Assembly: GCA_033344795.1 (NCBI GenBank)
Contig: JAWPMS010000001.1
Coordinates: 3,348,001 to 3,412,000, forward strand
Source of the DNA: SHLQ01 sp033344795
Lineage (GTDB): Bacteria; Actinomycetota; Acidimicrobiia; Acidimicrobiales; SHLQ01
Direction: 5' to 3'
Length of the DNA stretch: 64,000 nucleotides
The stretch's first letter is position 1, and every line of letters begins with the position of its first letter. Under the pieces are notes generated by a model. It was not told the DNA's origin and made no database searches. It saw nothing but the letters and a program-made list of their open reading frames with translations. This document shows positions 32,431 to 41,219 of the stretch, in pieces. The position numbers were made by a program, and so were the translations under genes.

Positions 32431-33129
32431 ATGACCGACGTGACGCCGACTGGCAACCCCTTTACCGGATTGCAGCCCACCTCTTCGGGTCGTGGGCAAA
32501 CTGCCCACGTCTACGTTCGCGAAGCTATTCGGCTCGCCATCTTGAATGGTCAGTTGGCCGGCGGAACGCGCCTGGTCCAGTCGGAGCTTGCGGCCCAACT
32601 CGAGGTCAGTACGACCCCGGTGCGCGAGGCACTTCGTGACCTTGCGTCGGAGGGGCTGATTCGAATCGACCCTCACCATGGCGGGGTCGTCGCGGAACTC
32701 GATGAAGAAGATTTGCGTGAGGTCTACCAGATTCGACAGCGTATCGAACCGTTCGCTCTCGAGATGGCGATGCCCTTCCTGACCGAGGAGATCTTGACTC
32801 GGTGTGAAGAGTTGCACGCCGCAATGAGCGCTGCGCCGAACTCGGCCGCCTGGGTGCAACTGAACCGCGACTTCCACATGACGATCTACGAGGCGTCGAA
32901 CCAGCATCGTCTGGTGGCGATGGTTCGTTCCCTCCAAGATGCATCGGTGATGGCGGTGAGCGCCCGAATCTCGGGGTTGCCCGGCATGCGTGACATGGCG
33001 AACAAGGAGCACGGCGATTTGATCGACGCACTCCGTCATGGTGACATCGAGCGGGCCAAAGCCGTGATCATGCATCACGTCACGCTGTCGATCAGGCCCG
33101 AGGGCGGGGACGACGCAGCTCAAGCGTGA
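32431..33129 (+). CDS. GntR family transcriptional regulator, FCD (FadR-type) subgroup
   Basis: A 232-residue regulator with an N-terminal winged helix (about 27-95; recognition segment VSTTPVREALRDLASEGL) and a C-terminal FCD domain; FCD metal histidines are in NRDFHMTIYEASN, KEHGDLIDAL and IMHHVTL. It is a close paralogue of the regulator at 5371, identical over the recognition segment and similar throughout. I chose ATG at 32431, nine bases after the extended -10; longer frames have no ribosome site. It is divergent from the M24 operon and followed by two copies of the 19-bp operator at 33181 and 33267, ahead of the CoA operon. It is a prime candidate to bind them. Confidence 0.92.
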   Translation: MTDVTPTGNPFTGLQPTSSGRGQTAHVYVREAIRLAILNGQLAGGTRLVQSELAAQLEVSTTPVREALRDLASEGLIRIDPHHGGVVAELDEEDLREVYQIRQRIEPFALEMAMPFLTEEILTRCEELHAAMSAAPNSAAWVQLNRDFHMTIYEASNQHRLVAMVRSLQDASVMAVSARISGLPGMRDMANKEHGDLIDALRHGDIERAKAVIMHHVTLSIRPEGGDDAAQA

Positions 33130-33180
33130 ACGGTGCCCGGTGCACCGGGAGAAATCGCTCGAGCGTTGCGGCATGACGGC

Positions 33181-33199
33181 ATCCTATATCATGCACAAT
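33181..33199. promoter_or_regulatory. 19-bp palindromic operator, site 7
   Basis: The sequence atcctatatcatgcacaat matches 15 of 16 informative positions. It lies 52 bases after the GntR gene and 157 bases before the hydratase start. A second copy (site 8) is centred 86 bases further on, about eight helical turns, which would allow looping between bound dimers. Confidence 0.68.
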
Positions 33200-33266
33200 C
33201 TGCATGCGAGCGTGGAGAAGGGGAATTTTGCTCGGGGCAAATTCCTCCGATTCCGCTTGAAGGATG

Positions 33267-33285
33267 ATCGTATAAAATGTACGAT
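33267..33285. promoter_or_regulatory. 19-bp palindromic operator, site 8
   Basis: The sequence atcgtataaaatgtacgat matches 15 of 16 informative positions; TATAAAAT and TACGAT inside it could serve as -10 elements. It lies 71 bases upstream of the hydratase start at 33357. With site 7 it is the only doubled operator in the window. Confidence 0.7.
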
Positions 33286-33356
33286 CACGAAGCTCTGAGA
33301 GGGTTCAGAGCCCTGGATCGACGTCCAGCCTTCATGCACACGGGAGTACGAGAGAC

Positions 33357-34226
33357 ATGGAATACACGGAGATCGTTTTCGAACGACGTCTTGACGCTGC
33401 TTGGATCGGCCTCAATCGCCCAGAGGTTCGGAATGCGTTTCGTGAACAAACGCTCGACGAAATAGCACATGCGCTGAACTCGACACGGGAAGATCCAACC
33501 ATCGTCGCCGCGGTTATCTACGGCGTTGGCGGTCACTTCTCGGCCGGCGGTGACTTCCACGCCATGATGAAGCTCAACAAGGCGAACTCGTACATGTGGA
33601 ACGACCGAATGCAGATGGTCGCCATGACCTGTCGAAATCTGCCGATTCCCGTCATCGCAATGGTCGAAGGTGCCTGCGTCGGTGGCGGACACGAGCTGAT
33701 GCTCTGGACCGACCTCGTGATTGCGTCCGAGGATTCCATCTTCGGCCAGACGGGTGCGAGGGTTGGCGCGTGCCCCACGGTGGGAGCCACCCAGTACATC
33801 GGAAAGCTCATCGGTGAGCGTCGAGCAAAGGAGATGATCTTCCTGTGCAAGCGGTATTCAGGCAAGGAAGCAGCAGAGATCGGGCTCGCGAACGAAGCCG
33901 TTCCTGCCAGTGACCTTCTCGCGCGAGTCGAAGCGGTCGTGGGTGAGATCAAGGGATACAGCTCACAGACCATTCGAGCCACCAAGGTCAGCCTCAACTA
34001 CGACTCGGACTCGCTGTACCCATCATGGCAGCACGGCATGGAGCTCCTCGCGAACATCTGGGGCACCGATGAAGCCAACGAGGGCATGAACGCCTTCTTG
34101 GAGGGCCGGCCCGCCGACTTCCACCAGTTCCGCGAGCGAAACGCGGAAAAGCTTGGCACGTACCTCACCCATTACAACGAGGGAACCAACCAGAGCGAGA
34201 AGTCGCAAGGGATGCAGCGAGGATGA
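33357..34226 (+). CDS. Enoyl-CoA hydratase/isomerase family protein, BadI/MenB-like
   Basis: A 289-residue crotonase-fold enzyme acting on CoA thioesters. The oxyanion-hole segments GGHFSAGGDFHAM (about 59-71) and EGACVGGGHELML (about 104-116) are present. The later segment (GACPTVGATQYIGKLIGERRAKEMIFLCKRYSG, about 138-170) resembles 2-ketocyclohexanecarboxyl-CoA hydrolase (BadI) and naphthoate synthase, which open or close rings. Start ATG at 33357, preceded by CGAGAGAC. The C-terminus overlaps the CoA transferase start as ATGA. It opens the operon under sites 7 and 8. Ring opening of a CoA-activated cyclic acid is plausible but unproven. Confidence 0.87.
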   Translation: MEYTEIVFERRLDAAWIGLNRPEVRNAFREQTLDEIAHALNSTREDPTIVAAVIYGVGGHFSAGGDFHAMMKLNKANSYMWNDRMQMVAMTCRNLPIPVIAMVEGACVGGGHELMLWTDLVIASEDSIFGQTGARVGACPTVGATQYIGKLIGERRAKEMIFLCKRYSGKEAAEIGLANEAVPASDLLARVEAVVGEIKGYSSQTIRATKVSLNYDSDSLYPSWQHGMELLANIWGTDEANEGMNAFLEGRPADFHQFRERNAEKLGTYLTHYNEGTNQSEKSQGMQRG

Positions 34227-35434
34227 GCGAGTCGGGGGCTCTTTCTGGGCTCCGCGTCGTGGATCTCACCAGGATCCTCGCTGGTCCGCTTTGCACGATG
34301 TGGCTCGGCGACATGGGTGCCGACGTCATCAAGATCGAACGACCGGGACGCGGCGATGACACGCGGTCCTGGGGTCCGCCGTATGCCGGAACGGAGTCAG
34401 CGTATTTCCTCGGGGTGAATCGAAACAAGCGAAGTGTGACCCTCGACCTGATGTCCGAGAGGGGACGCGAGGTCTTGGGGCAGCTGATCCGCGACGCGGA
34501 CATCGTCGTCGACAACTTCAAGATCGGCACTCTCGATCGATGGGGGTTCACCGACGAGTGGTACGAGGAGAACGCACCAACCGCAGTGCGATGCACGATC
34601 TCCGGCTACGGAAGCAGCGGTCCCAAAGAGGGTCTGCCCGGTTACGACTTCATCCTGCAAGGCGAGACGGGCCTGATGTCGATCACCGGACTCGTCGATG
34701 GCGAAAGCATGAAGGTGGGTGTCGCGATGGTCGACATCTGCACGGGCATGTTCGCCACGATGTCTGTCCTCGGCGCTCTCGAAGCGAGGCGCCGCACCGG
34801 GAAGGGGCAACGAACCGAGGCATCCCTACACGACACCGGCATACAGATGCTGGCCAACGTGGCCTCGAATCACCTCATTTCAGGGGATGACGCGCAACGA
34901 TTCGGAAACGGGCACCCCAACATCGTTCCCTATCGCACCTTCGCCACCTCCGACGGAGAGCTCGCCGTTTCGGTCGGAAACGATGATCAGTTCGGTCGCT
35001 TTTCCGAGATTCTCGGACATCCCGAATGGGCGACCGACGACCGATTCGCGCGAAATCAAGACCGGGTGAGAAATCGCGACGCCATCGACTCTGCGGTGGC
35101 CGAGTGCATGCAAACCCGTACCAGGGACGAATGGATCGCCGCACTGGCTCCCGTTGGCATACCTGCGGGGCCGATCAACTCGGTGGCGGAGGCGTTGAGC
35201 AGCGAGCAGTCGCTCGCTCGTGGCATGGTCAGTGAAGTTGCACACCCAACGGCAGGACCGGTCTCGATGGTCGGAATTCCGTTCAAGATGTTCGGCACCC
35301 CACCCTCCATTCGGCTGGCGCCGCCCACGTTGGGCCAGCACAGCCTCGAGGTGCTGTCGGGTGAACTCGGCATCGACCAACAAACGATCGATGAATTGAT
35401 CTCGACCGGAATCACAACAATGGAGACGACATGA
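34223..35434 (+). CDS. Class III CoA transferase (CaiB/BaiF, formyl-CoA transferase family)
   Basis: A 403-residue family III CoA transferase, which moves CoA between a small carboxylic acid and an acyl-CoA through an enzyme-anhydride on an aspartate. The catalytic residue is Asp171 (VAMVDICTG). The N-terminal segment LSGLRVVDLTRILAGPLCTMWLGDMGADVIKIERPGRGDD, reported here only as position 8-46, is the family hallmark. ATG at 34223 overlaps the hydratase stop (ATGA), and its own end overlaps the amidohydrolase start. It should activate the acid that the hydratase works on. A second copy, at 52050, ends another operon. Confidence 0.92.
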   Translation: MSESGALSGLRVVDLTRILAGPLCTMWLGDMGADVIKIERPGRGDDTRSWGPPYAGTESAYFLGVNRNKRSVTLDLMSERGREVLGQLIRDADIVVDNFKIGTLDRWGFTDEWYEENAPTAVRCTISGYGSSGPKEGLPGYDFILQGETGLMSITGLVDGESMKVGVAMVDICTGMFATMSVLGALEARRRTGKGQRTEASLHDTGIQMLANVASNHLISGDDAQRFGNGHPNIVPYRTFATSDGELAVSVGNDDQFGRFSEILGHPEWATDDRFARNQDRVRNRDAIDSAVAECMQTRTRDEWIAALAPVGIPAGPINSVAEALSSEQSLARGMVSEVAHPTAGPVSMVGIPFKMFGTPPSIRLAPPTLGQHSLEVLSGELGIDQQTIDELISTGITTMETT

Positions 35435-36495
35435 CAGACGAGTGGTGGCCGGAGCTCGGACCGAAATGGGAACCGACGACGGTCTCCAAGCCAGCCTGCA
35501 AGTGCATCGACGTGCACACGCACCTCTCGGTTCGCGAGTCGAACGAGTTGGCGATGCCACATTTCAAGCCCGAGATGGATCCACGAACGTTCTTTTCTCC
35601 TGAGGAGAGCAAGAGGTACAACACCGAGCTTCGAAGCCAACCAGACCAGGTCGCAAAGTTCAACGAGCCCGAGGCGCGCATCGAGGACATGGACAAGCAG
35701 GGCATCGACATGCAGCTGTTGTCCATCGTGCCGCCGCAGTACTTCTACTGGCTCGAACCAGAGCTTGCGATCAGGGCATGCCGCATCCAGCACGAACGAT
35801 TTGCCGAGGTCGTCGAACAGTACCCGGATCGTTTCGCCGCGGTGGCGAACATCCCGATGGCATATCCCGATATCGCCGTGGAGGTGATGGAGGAAGCCAA
35901 GCGCGACTTTGGGTTCAACGGGTTCGAGATGAACGCCGATGTGCTCGGCGCAGATCTCGACGATCGCAAGTACGACAAGATCTGGGAAAAGGCCGTCGAG
36001 CTCGACATGACCGCCATCATGCACCCCCAGGGTTTCACCCACGGTCAACGCATGGACGACTACTACCTTGTCAACGTGGTCTGCATGCCGCTGGCCTCGA
36101 CGGTTGCGGTCTCTCGAATGATTCTCGGCGGTGTCTGGGAGCGGGTTCCTGATTTCAAGATGGTCGTCGTGCACGGCGGCGGTTACCTGCCCTACTACTT
36201 TGCTCGCACCGACCACGCGTACAACGTCCGCCCCGAAATGCGCCGTCACATCACGCGTAAGCCCAGCGAGTACCTGCACAAGTTGCACTTCGACACGACG
36301 GTGTTCGAGCCAGGAATGGTCGAGTACCTCATCGAAGAGTTCGGCGACGAGCATGTACTTCTGGGAACCGACTATCCATTCGACATGGGCCCGACCGATC
36401 CCCTTGCCTTCCTCGCAGAAGTGAGGATGAACGAGACGTCCCGTGAGCGAATCCTCGGCGGGAACGCCGCCCGACTGTTCAAGATTGGACAATGA
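35431..36495 (+). CDS. ACMSD-like metal-dependent amidohydrolase
   Basis: A 354-residue TIM-barrel amidohydrolase, the second of five paralogues. Metal HxH at residues 29-31 (CIDVHTHL), barrel histidines in IMHPQG and VVHGGGY, and the catalytic aspartate in GTDYPFD. Compared with the others it carries a longer N-terminal lead (about 25 residues before the barrel). ATG at 35431 overlaps the CoA transferase stop by ATGA. It may decarboxylate or hydrolyse the acid before or after CoA activation. The paralogue at 37036 lies two genes downstream in the same operon, so the two probably act on different intermediates. Confidence 0.88.
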   Translation: MTDEWWPELGPKWEPTTVSKPACKCIDVHTHLSVRESNELAMPHFKPEMDPRTFFSPEESKRYNTELRSQPDQVAKFNEPEARIEDMDKQGIDMQLLSIVPPQYFYWLEPELAIRACRIQHERFAEVVEQYPDRFAAVANIPMAYPDIAVEVMEEAKRDFGFNGFEMNADVLGADLDDRKYDKIWEKAVELDMTAIMHPQGFTHGQRMDDYYLVNVVCMPLASTVAVSRMILGGVWERVPDFKMVVVHGGGYLPYYFARTDHAYNVRPEMRRHITRKPSEYLHKLHFDTTVFEPGMVEYLIEEFGDEHVLLGTDYPFDMGPTDPLAFLAEVRMNETSRERILGGNAARLFKIGQ

Positions 36496-37013
36496 CCATG
36501 GAACGTATCGAACTCTTGACATCGAAGGATGGCTTGTCCGAACAGCAGCAGGAAGTCTTCGACTGGGTGGTGGAAAGTCGAGGCAAGATGCTGCGTCCCT
36601 ACGAAGTGCTGTTGCACACTCCTGGACTTGCCCAACCGGCAGCCGAACTCGGCCATCAGATCCGGTACGAGGGGCAGTTGAGCGGACACAACCGAGAGCT
36701 GGCGATCATTACCGCGGCCAAGGTCCATGACTGTGCGTTCGAATGGGACAGCCATGTCGGTCTCGCTCGCGACGCTGGCGTCTCAGAGACTGCGATCGCC
36801 TACCTCGAAACCGGCAGCGGCGAGTTGACCGCCGAGGAAGATGTGATCGTCGGTTTCGTCAGAGAGCTCTGTGAGTCGAGCGACGTCAGCGACAGCCGTT
36901 TCGCTGCGGTCTCCGTAGCGCTTGGGGGATCTGGTCCGGTCGTCGAACTTGCAGCACTCGTGGGCTACTACACCTTTCTCGGATACGTGATGAAGGTCGC
37001 GGGAGCTTGTTAG
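36492..37013 (+). CDS. Carboxymuconolactone decarboxylase (CMD/AhpD-fold) family protein
   Basis: A 173-residue helical CMD-fold protein. Family marks are the NRELAIITAAKVHDCAFEWDSHVGLARDAG segment region (67-96). It has a lone cysteine (HDCAFEW) and EWxxH rather than the CxxC of AhpD, so it belongs to the decarboxylase side of the family and differs from the selenoprotein at 8441. In the protocatechuate pathway such enzymes decarboxylate gamma-carboxymuconolactone. Start ATG at 36492 overlaps the preceding stop (ATGA). It sits between two amidohydrolases, which supports a role in degradation of a carboxylated intermediate. Confidence 0.87.
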   Translation: MTMERIELLTSKDGLSEQQQEVFDWVVESRGKMLRPYEVLLHTPGLAQPAAELGHQIRYEGQLSGHNRELAIITAAKVHDCAFEWDSHVGLARDAGVSETAIAYLETGSGELTAEEDVIVGFVRELCESSDVSDSRFAAVSVALGGSGPVVELAALVGYYTFLGYVMKVAGAC

Positions 37014-37035
37014 GAGCACAGAACGTAGGAGTGCC

Positions 37036-38037
37036 GTGCAAGCAATAGACGTCCATGCTCACTTCGCGCCGGTTGCCCGGTTCGAGGAGATGCGAGCGAT
37101 TGCCCCGGACCACGTTCCGGTGGTCGTGTATGAGGATGACCACGTCTATTTTCGCTACCCCAACGGGGTCGAGAACGGTCCGGTGCCCCGTGCGATCGTC
37201 GATATCGAGCAACGCCTGACCGAGATGGCGGCAACGCAGGTGACACATCACGTTCTGAGTGCACGGCCGCAGATGTTCAGCTATGACCTGCCAGGGGCCG
37301 TGGCCAGCACGCTCGCGTTCTGGTCGAACGATGCGCTCGTCGACGCGGCGACCTCGCATCCGGACACGTTCAGCGTGCTCATCGCTTTGCCGCTCCAGGA
37401 CGCAGACGCGTCGGTGGCGGCGGTCGAACGTTGGGCGCCAAACCCCATCGTGCGGGGGGTCATGATCGACTCAAACGTCGATGGTCGTGACCTCGCTGAG
37501 CCAGCATTCGCTCCAATCTGGTCGGCGCTCGAAGCCCATGATCTTCCGGTGCTGGTGCATCCCTATCAGGGCGACGTCGTTGGCCAGAAGCGGCTTTCGA
37601 AGCACTACCTCTTCAATCTCGTGGGCAACCCGGTGGATACGACGATCGCCATTGCGAACGTCGTGTTCGGCGGACTTGTCGACCTGTACCCGAAGCTGCG
37701 ATGGGGTTTCGTGCATGGCGGGGGAGTGGCCCCCTATCTGTCCGGCCGATGGGACCACGGCTGGCACAAACGTGCCGTTACCCGTGAGCTGATACCGAAT
37801 ACGCTTCCCTCTGAAATCTTGAAACGTTTTTGGTACGACTGCATCGTTCATGATGAACGTACGTTGGTCTACCTCGCAGACTGTGTTGGATGGGATCGAA
37901 TAATGGTCGGTAGTGATTGTCCCTTTGACATGGGTCTCGTAGACCCGGTGACGTTCATCGATGCGATACCCGAGGCGCGCGGCCGGCGTGAGGCGTTGCT
38001 CGAGACGAACGCGACCCAGTTTTTGAGATCTCGTTGA
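37036..38037 (+). CDS. ACMSD-like metal-dependent amidohydrolase
   Basis: A 333-residue paralogue of the amidohydrolases at 684 and 35431. HxH at residues 7-9 (IDVHAHF), histidines in LVHPYQG and FVHGGGV, and aspartate in GSDCPFD. Its closest look-alike in the window is the copy at 46703: both have a KYLFNLVGNPVDTTIA-type helix and an AIVPDAL-like short N-terminus. Start GTG at 37036 with GTAGGAG five bases upstream. It is the last enzyme gene before the PpiC-type lipoprotein, whose TTG start overlaps its stop. The substrate is unknown. Confidence 0.88.
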   Translation: MQAIDVHAHFAPVARFEEMRAIAPDHVPVVVYEDDHVYFRYPNGVENGPVPRAIVDIEQRLTEMAATQVTHHVLSARPQMFSYDLPGAVASTLAFWSNDALVDAATSHPDTFSVLIALPLQDADASVAAVERWAPNPIVRGVMIDSNVDGRDLAEPAFAPIWSALEAHDLPVLVHPYQGDVVGQKRLSKHYLFNLVGNPVDTTIAIANVVFGGLVDLYPKLRWGFVHGGGVAPYLSGRWDHGWHKRAVTRELIPNTLPSEILKRFWYDCIVHDERTLVYLADCVGWDRIMVGSDCPFDMGLVDPVTFIDAIPEARGRREALLETNATQFLRSR

Positions 38038-38993
38038 GGCGCGTTTCGATTCTCGTTCTGCTCGCGCTGCTGGCGGCTGGCTGCAGCGGAAGCTCGGATC
38101 CCACGTTGGTCGACGGTGTGGAGATCACCGATGAGGAGATCGCTGCGCTCCATGTCGATGTCGACGAGCTCGACGAGGACGAACGTTCGGGAACAATGCT
38201 CCTGTTGATTCTTCGCGAGGCGTTTGGAGCGCGCGCTGCGGACGATTTGGATGTCGTGCCCGATGACGCCGACGTCGACGCTGCCTTCGAGGAGTATGTC
38301 GAGCGATTCGAGAGCAGGGGAGGCATCGACAGCGTTCTGAGCGCGTTGAATCAGACACCTGAGCGCGTGCGAATCGAAGCAGAGCTCGACACGATTCGGG
38401 CAAACGTGTCCGAGACACTCGTGCGTACAGAGGCGCCTGGATTCGACCTCGTTGGTGCCTACGAGGCGTACTTGCTCATCGAGGCGGAAATCTGCCTCCA
38501 GCTCATCCAATTGGAGGCCGCTCCTGACTTTGACGCGGCACGCGAGAGACTCGATGCCGGCGAAGCCTTCGCTACGGTGGCCAGAGAGTTGTCCATCGAT
38601 CCTTTTGTGGATCGGGACGATGGCAGCGGAGCGGGCGGTGATCTCGGGTGTTCAGCTCCGAATGCGTTACCTGGCGGGCTCGATACCGCGTCATTGACCG
38701 CGCCGCTGAACGAGCCGAGCGGGCCGGTACTCGCCGATACCGGGTTGTACCTGATCGACGTCTATGAGCGGACGGCGCCAGACCTCACCGAAGTGCGTGG
38801 CGAAGTAATCGAGTTCGCCGTCGAGCAACAGGGGCCCGAAATGTTCCGGCGCTGGGCGGTCGATGTACTGCAGACGATCGAGGTTGACCTGGCCGAAGAC
38901 TTCGGCACGTGGGCCATGTTGCCCGAGACGGATCCGGTGCCCACAGTGGTTCCGGACTATCGCTCGGGCGACATCATCGAGTCGGGCTCGTAA
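38034..38993 (+). CDS. PpiC/parvulin-type lipoprotein (SurA-like)
   Basis: A 319-residue probable lipoprotein with a signal peptide and lipobox (LLALLAAGC, Cys17). It has an acidic, helical N-terminal half resembling SurA/PrsA chaperone regions, then a parvulin-like peptidyl-prolyl isomerase domain (about 155-245) with the pattern ICLQLIQLEA, GEAFATVARELS, GGDLGCSAPNALPGG and GLYLIDVYER. It would assist folding of exported proteins. The parvulin domain looks shortened and lacks some usual catalytic residues, so isomerase activity is uncertain. Start TTG at 38034 overlaps the amidohydrolase stop (TTGA). It looks out of place in this operon, although it may be simply downstream. It is convergent with the gene ending at 39023. 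Confidence 0.8.
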   Translation: MRRVSILVLLALLAAGCSGSSDPTLVDGVEITDEEIAALHVDVDELDEDERSGTMLLLILREAFGARAADDLDVVPDDADVDAAFEEYVERFESRGGIDSVLSALNQTPERVRIEAELDTIRANVSETLVRTEAPGFDLVGAYEAYLLIEAEICLQLIQLEAAPDFDAARERLDAGEAFATVARELSIDPFVDRDDGSGAGGDLGCSAPNALPGGLDTASLTAPLNEPSGPVLADTGLYLIDVYERTAPDLTEVRGEVIEFAVEQQGPEMFRRWAVDVLQTIEVDLAEDFGTWAMLPETDPVPTVVPDYRSGDIIESGS

Positions 38994-39022
38994 CTCGAGC
39001 GCAACTCTGACCTACACCCAGC

Positions 39023-39997
39023 TCAGAACTCGACAGGGGCGCCGTTCTGTACGGCGCTCTGTGTCATCGCCTCGAGGATCCGAACGACCGCTGTTCCTTC
39101 GGCACCACCGGTCTCGGGTTGCGAGTTCGAGCGAATGCACTCGACGAAATGTGCGACGTTGTCAACCATCGGATCGACGGGAACCAGGGGGAGTTCTGTT
39201 CTCGAATCGTCCCCGTCGCGCAGCGTGAAGCAGCGCTGGCCGTCTTCTTCGCTCCAGGCGATCATCTCCGAACCGTGCGCCGCGCACGTGATGAGCTTGG
39301 GGATTCGCAGCGAGGTTGTGAGGACTCCGATTGCGCCGGAGGGAAACTCCATCTGCATCGTGGTGATGTCATCGAGCGGGGCAGCCGGGTTCAGGGAAGT
39401 ACTGAAGGCGGTCAGTCGTGTCGGGAAGTCGCCCGCGAGGTAGAGCAGGTTGTCGACGATGTGCACTCCAAGTGCGGTCATGGCACCAGCTGGTGCCTCG
39501 TTCGGGTTCTCTCGCCAAGGTCGCTGCGGGTCTGCAGGCATCACCCGGCTGAAGTGGCCCTCCAGAAGATGAAGTTGGCCGAGTTCGCCCTCATCGATGA
39601 GTTGACGAACTCGTCGCGTCGCGGGGGCGCGTCGTCGATACTGCGCAACCTGCAAGATCGAGTCATTGCGCCGCGCCGCGTCCGTGCACCGATCCGCATC
39701 GGTGACGGAGAGAGCGAGTGGCTTCTCGACCATGATGGCGACACCGAACTCCGCCAGCTCGACTACGAGGTCGGCGTGCGTGGTGTGGGGCGTCGCAACG
39801 AGCACCCCATCGACGGAACCAGCGAGTTCGGCGATCGATGCCGCTGGTTCGATGTCGTGCGCCTCGGCGAACGAGCGTCGCGTCTCGTCAGTGCGCGAGA
39901 AACACGATGTCAGTTCCGCACCATCAATACGTTCGACCGCTTCGGCCAGTCGATGCCCCCAGTTTCCGAGACCGACGATGCCGAGGGTGATCGTCAT
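39023..39997 (-). CDS. Gfo/Idh/MocA family oxidoreductase
   Basis: A 324-residue NAD(P)-dependent dehydrogenase with N-terminal Rossmann domain (LGIVGLGNWGHRLAEAV, residues 5-21), the family EKP motif (VEKPLALS, about 90-97) and a C-terminal beta-sheet substrate domain. The family acts on sugars, inositol and related polyols. ATG at 39997 overlaps the enolase stop (ATGA). With that mandelate-racemase-type dehydratase it forms a typical sugar-acid unit: oxidise, then dehydrate. It is one of four such genes here (others at 47730, 54286 and 59463). The substrate is unidentified. Confidence 0.9.
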   Translation of the reverse strand: MTITLGIVGLGNWGHRLAEAVERIDGAELTSCFSRTDETRRSFAEAHDIEPAASIAELAGSVDGVLVATPHTTHADLVVELAEFGVAIMVEKPLALSVTDADRCTDAARRNDSILQVAQYRRRAPATRRVRQLIDEGELGQLHLLEGHFSRVMPADPQRPWRENPNEAPAGAMTALGVHIVDNLLYLAGDFPTRLTAFSTSLNPAAPLDDITTMQMEFPSGAIGVLTTSLRIPKLITCAAHGSEMIAWSEEDGQRCFTLRDGDDSRTELPLVPVDPMVDNVAHFVECIRSNSQPETGGAEGTAVVRILEAMTQSAVQNGAPVEF

Positions 39998-41097
39998 GTG
40001 TCGATGCGATAGTGCGTCAGTTTTTCCTCGTCGATCGTCACGCCGAGTCCTGGCACATCGCTTGGGTGCAGGTGTCCTTCGATCGGCAGAAATCGCTCGG
40101 TGCACACATCATCGGCTAGGTACTGCGGAGAGATGCCCGATCCGAACTTGAGGTTTGGTACGGCAAGCGCAAGGTGAGCTCCGTGTGCAGCGCTGATACT
40201 GCTCTGTCCGGCCATACCCGCGAAGTGCACCCCGATGCCGGCGGCGTCGGCGACGGAGAACAGATCGCGAACGCCGATGGGCCCCGCTGCCTTCATGAGT
40301 TTGGCAACCACGGCCCCCGCAGCATTCATCGCCAGATAGGTGCGAAGTGCGCTGGCGTCGAAGATCCCTTCGTCGCCAGCGACGAGGACGGGGCTTTGCG
40401 AGACCAACGTCGCCATGCCGACCACGTCGTCGCGATCAACCGGCTGCTCGACGAAACCCGGGCGGGCGTCGACGACCCCGCGCAGGTAACGGAGCGCGTC
40501 ACCAACGTCCCAACCCTGATTGGCGTCTGGGAGAAGCATGACATCATCGCCGATGGCTTCTCTCACGGCGTACGTGCATGCGAGGTCGTGATCGACGTCG
40601 TTGCCGACCTTGACCTTGACCAGTGGATACCCGTCGGCGACCGCCTCACCAGCTTCGGCCGCCATTTCTTCGGGTGAGCCACCGGAGACGTGCCAGATCG
40701 TTGGCACCGACGCGCGGGATCGACCGCCGTAATAGCGATAGAGCGGGATTGAGGCCGATTGTGCAATGAGATCGAGAAGGGCCATCTCGACGGCTGCTCG
40801 TGCACCATTGTTGTGGACGCTGATTCGGCGCATCAGGGTTCTGATGGCGTTGACATCCCCGGCATCTCGCCCGACGAGCTGCTCGGCGTACACGTTTGCG
40901 ATGAGGTCGTGCGCCGACGCCAGGCTCTCGCCAGAAAAATAGAGAGCGAGCACACTTTCACCCAATCCGACGAGGCCCTCGTCGGTGGTGATCCGCACCA
41001 CGATGCACGTGCGCACATTCACCGTTGCGACAGCCATCTTGAGCGGTCGTCTGACCGGTACCTCGATCGGGATCGATTCGACTCGTTGGATACGCAT
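39994..41097 (-). CDS. Mandelate racemase/muconate lactonizing enzyme (enolase superfamily)
   Basis: A 367-residue enolase-superfamily protein. The catalytic lysine pair is KVK at 161-163 (LVKVKVGN), metal ligands are Asp191 (LPDANQGW), Glu217 (FVEQPV) and Asp242 (AGDEG), and a second base lysine is at 266 (KLMKAAG). This KxK plus late lysine pattern is that of the MLE subgroup (muconate cycloisomerase, dipeptide epimerase, succinylbenzoate synthase) rather than acid-sugar dehydratases with a His-Asp dyad. ATG at 41097 with GGAGG eight bases upstream. It is divergent from DUF3500 across operator site 9. Function: cycloisomerisation or epimerisation of an acid; substrate open. Confidence 0.88.
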   Translation of the reverse strand: MRIQRVESIPIEVPVRRPLKMAVATVNVRTCIVVRITTDEGLVGLGESVLALYFSGESLASAHDLIANVYAEQLVGRDAGDVNAIRTLMRRISVHNNGARAAVEMALLDLIAQSASIPLYRYYGGRSRASVPTIWHVSGGSPEEMAAEAGEAVADGYPLVKVKVGNDVDHDLACTYAVREAIGDDVMLLPDANQGWDVGDALRYLRGVVDARPGFVEQPVDRDDVVGMATLVSQSPVLVAGDEGIFDASALRTYLAMNAAGAVVAKLMKAAGPIGVRDLFSVADAAGIGVHFAGMAGQSSISAAHGAHLALAVPNLKFGSGISPQYLADDVCTERFLPIEGHLHPSDVPGLGVTIDEEKLTHYRIDT

Positions 41098-41137
41098 TGT
41101 CGTCCTCCGCGTGAGTCGGCAAATCTTCCACTCACCT

Positions 41138-41156
41138 CTGCGACATAATATATGAT
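41138..41156. promoter_or_regulatory. 19-bp palindromic operator, site 9
   Basis: The sequence ctgcgacataatatatgat matches 13 of 16 informative positions, with a perfect right half. It lies between the leftward enolase (41097) and the rightward DUF3500 gene (41220). TATGAT at its right end fits a rightward -10, and CATAAT lies in the middle. Confidence 0.65.
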
Positions 41157-41219
41157 TTTGTCCGGGCGTCGAAGATGAATGGCATCCGTTGGCCGTCATG
41201 GCCGCGTGAAGGGGAACGT

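Noticed and set aside
36492..37013. The CMD-fold protein as a fourth selenoprotein or AhpD
   Set aside because: There is no in-frame TGA and its motif is a single cysteine with EWxxH, not CxxC.
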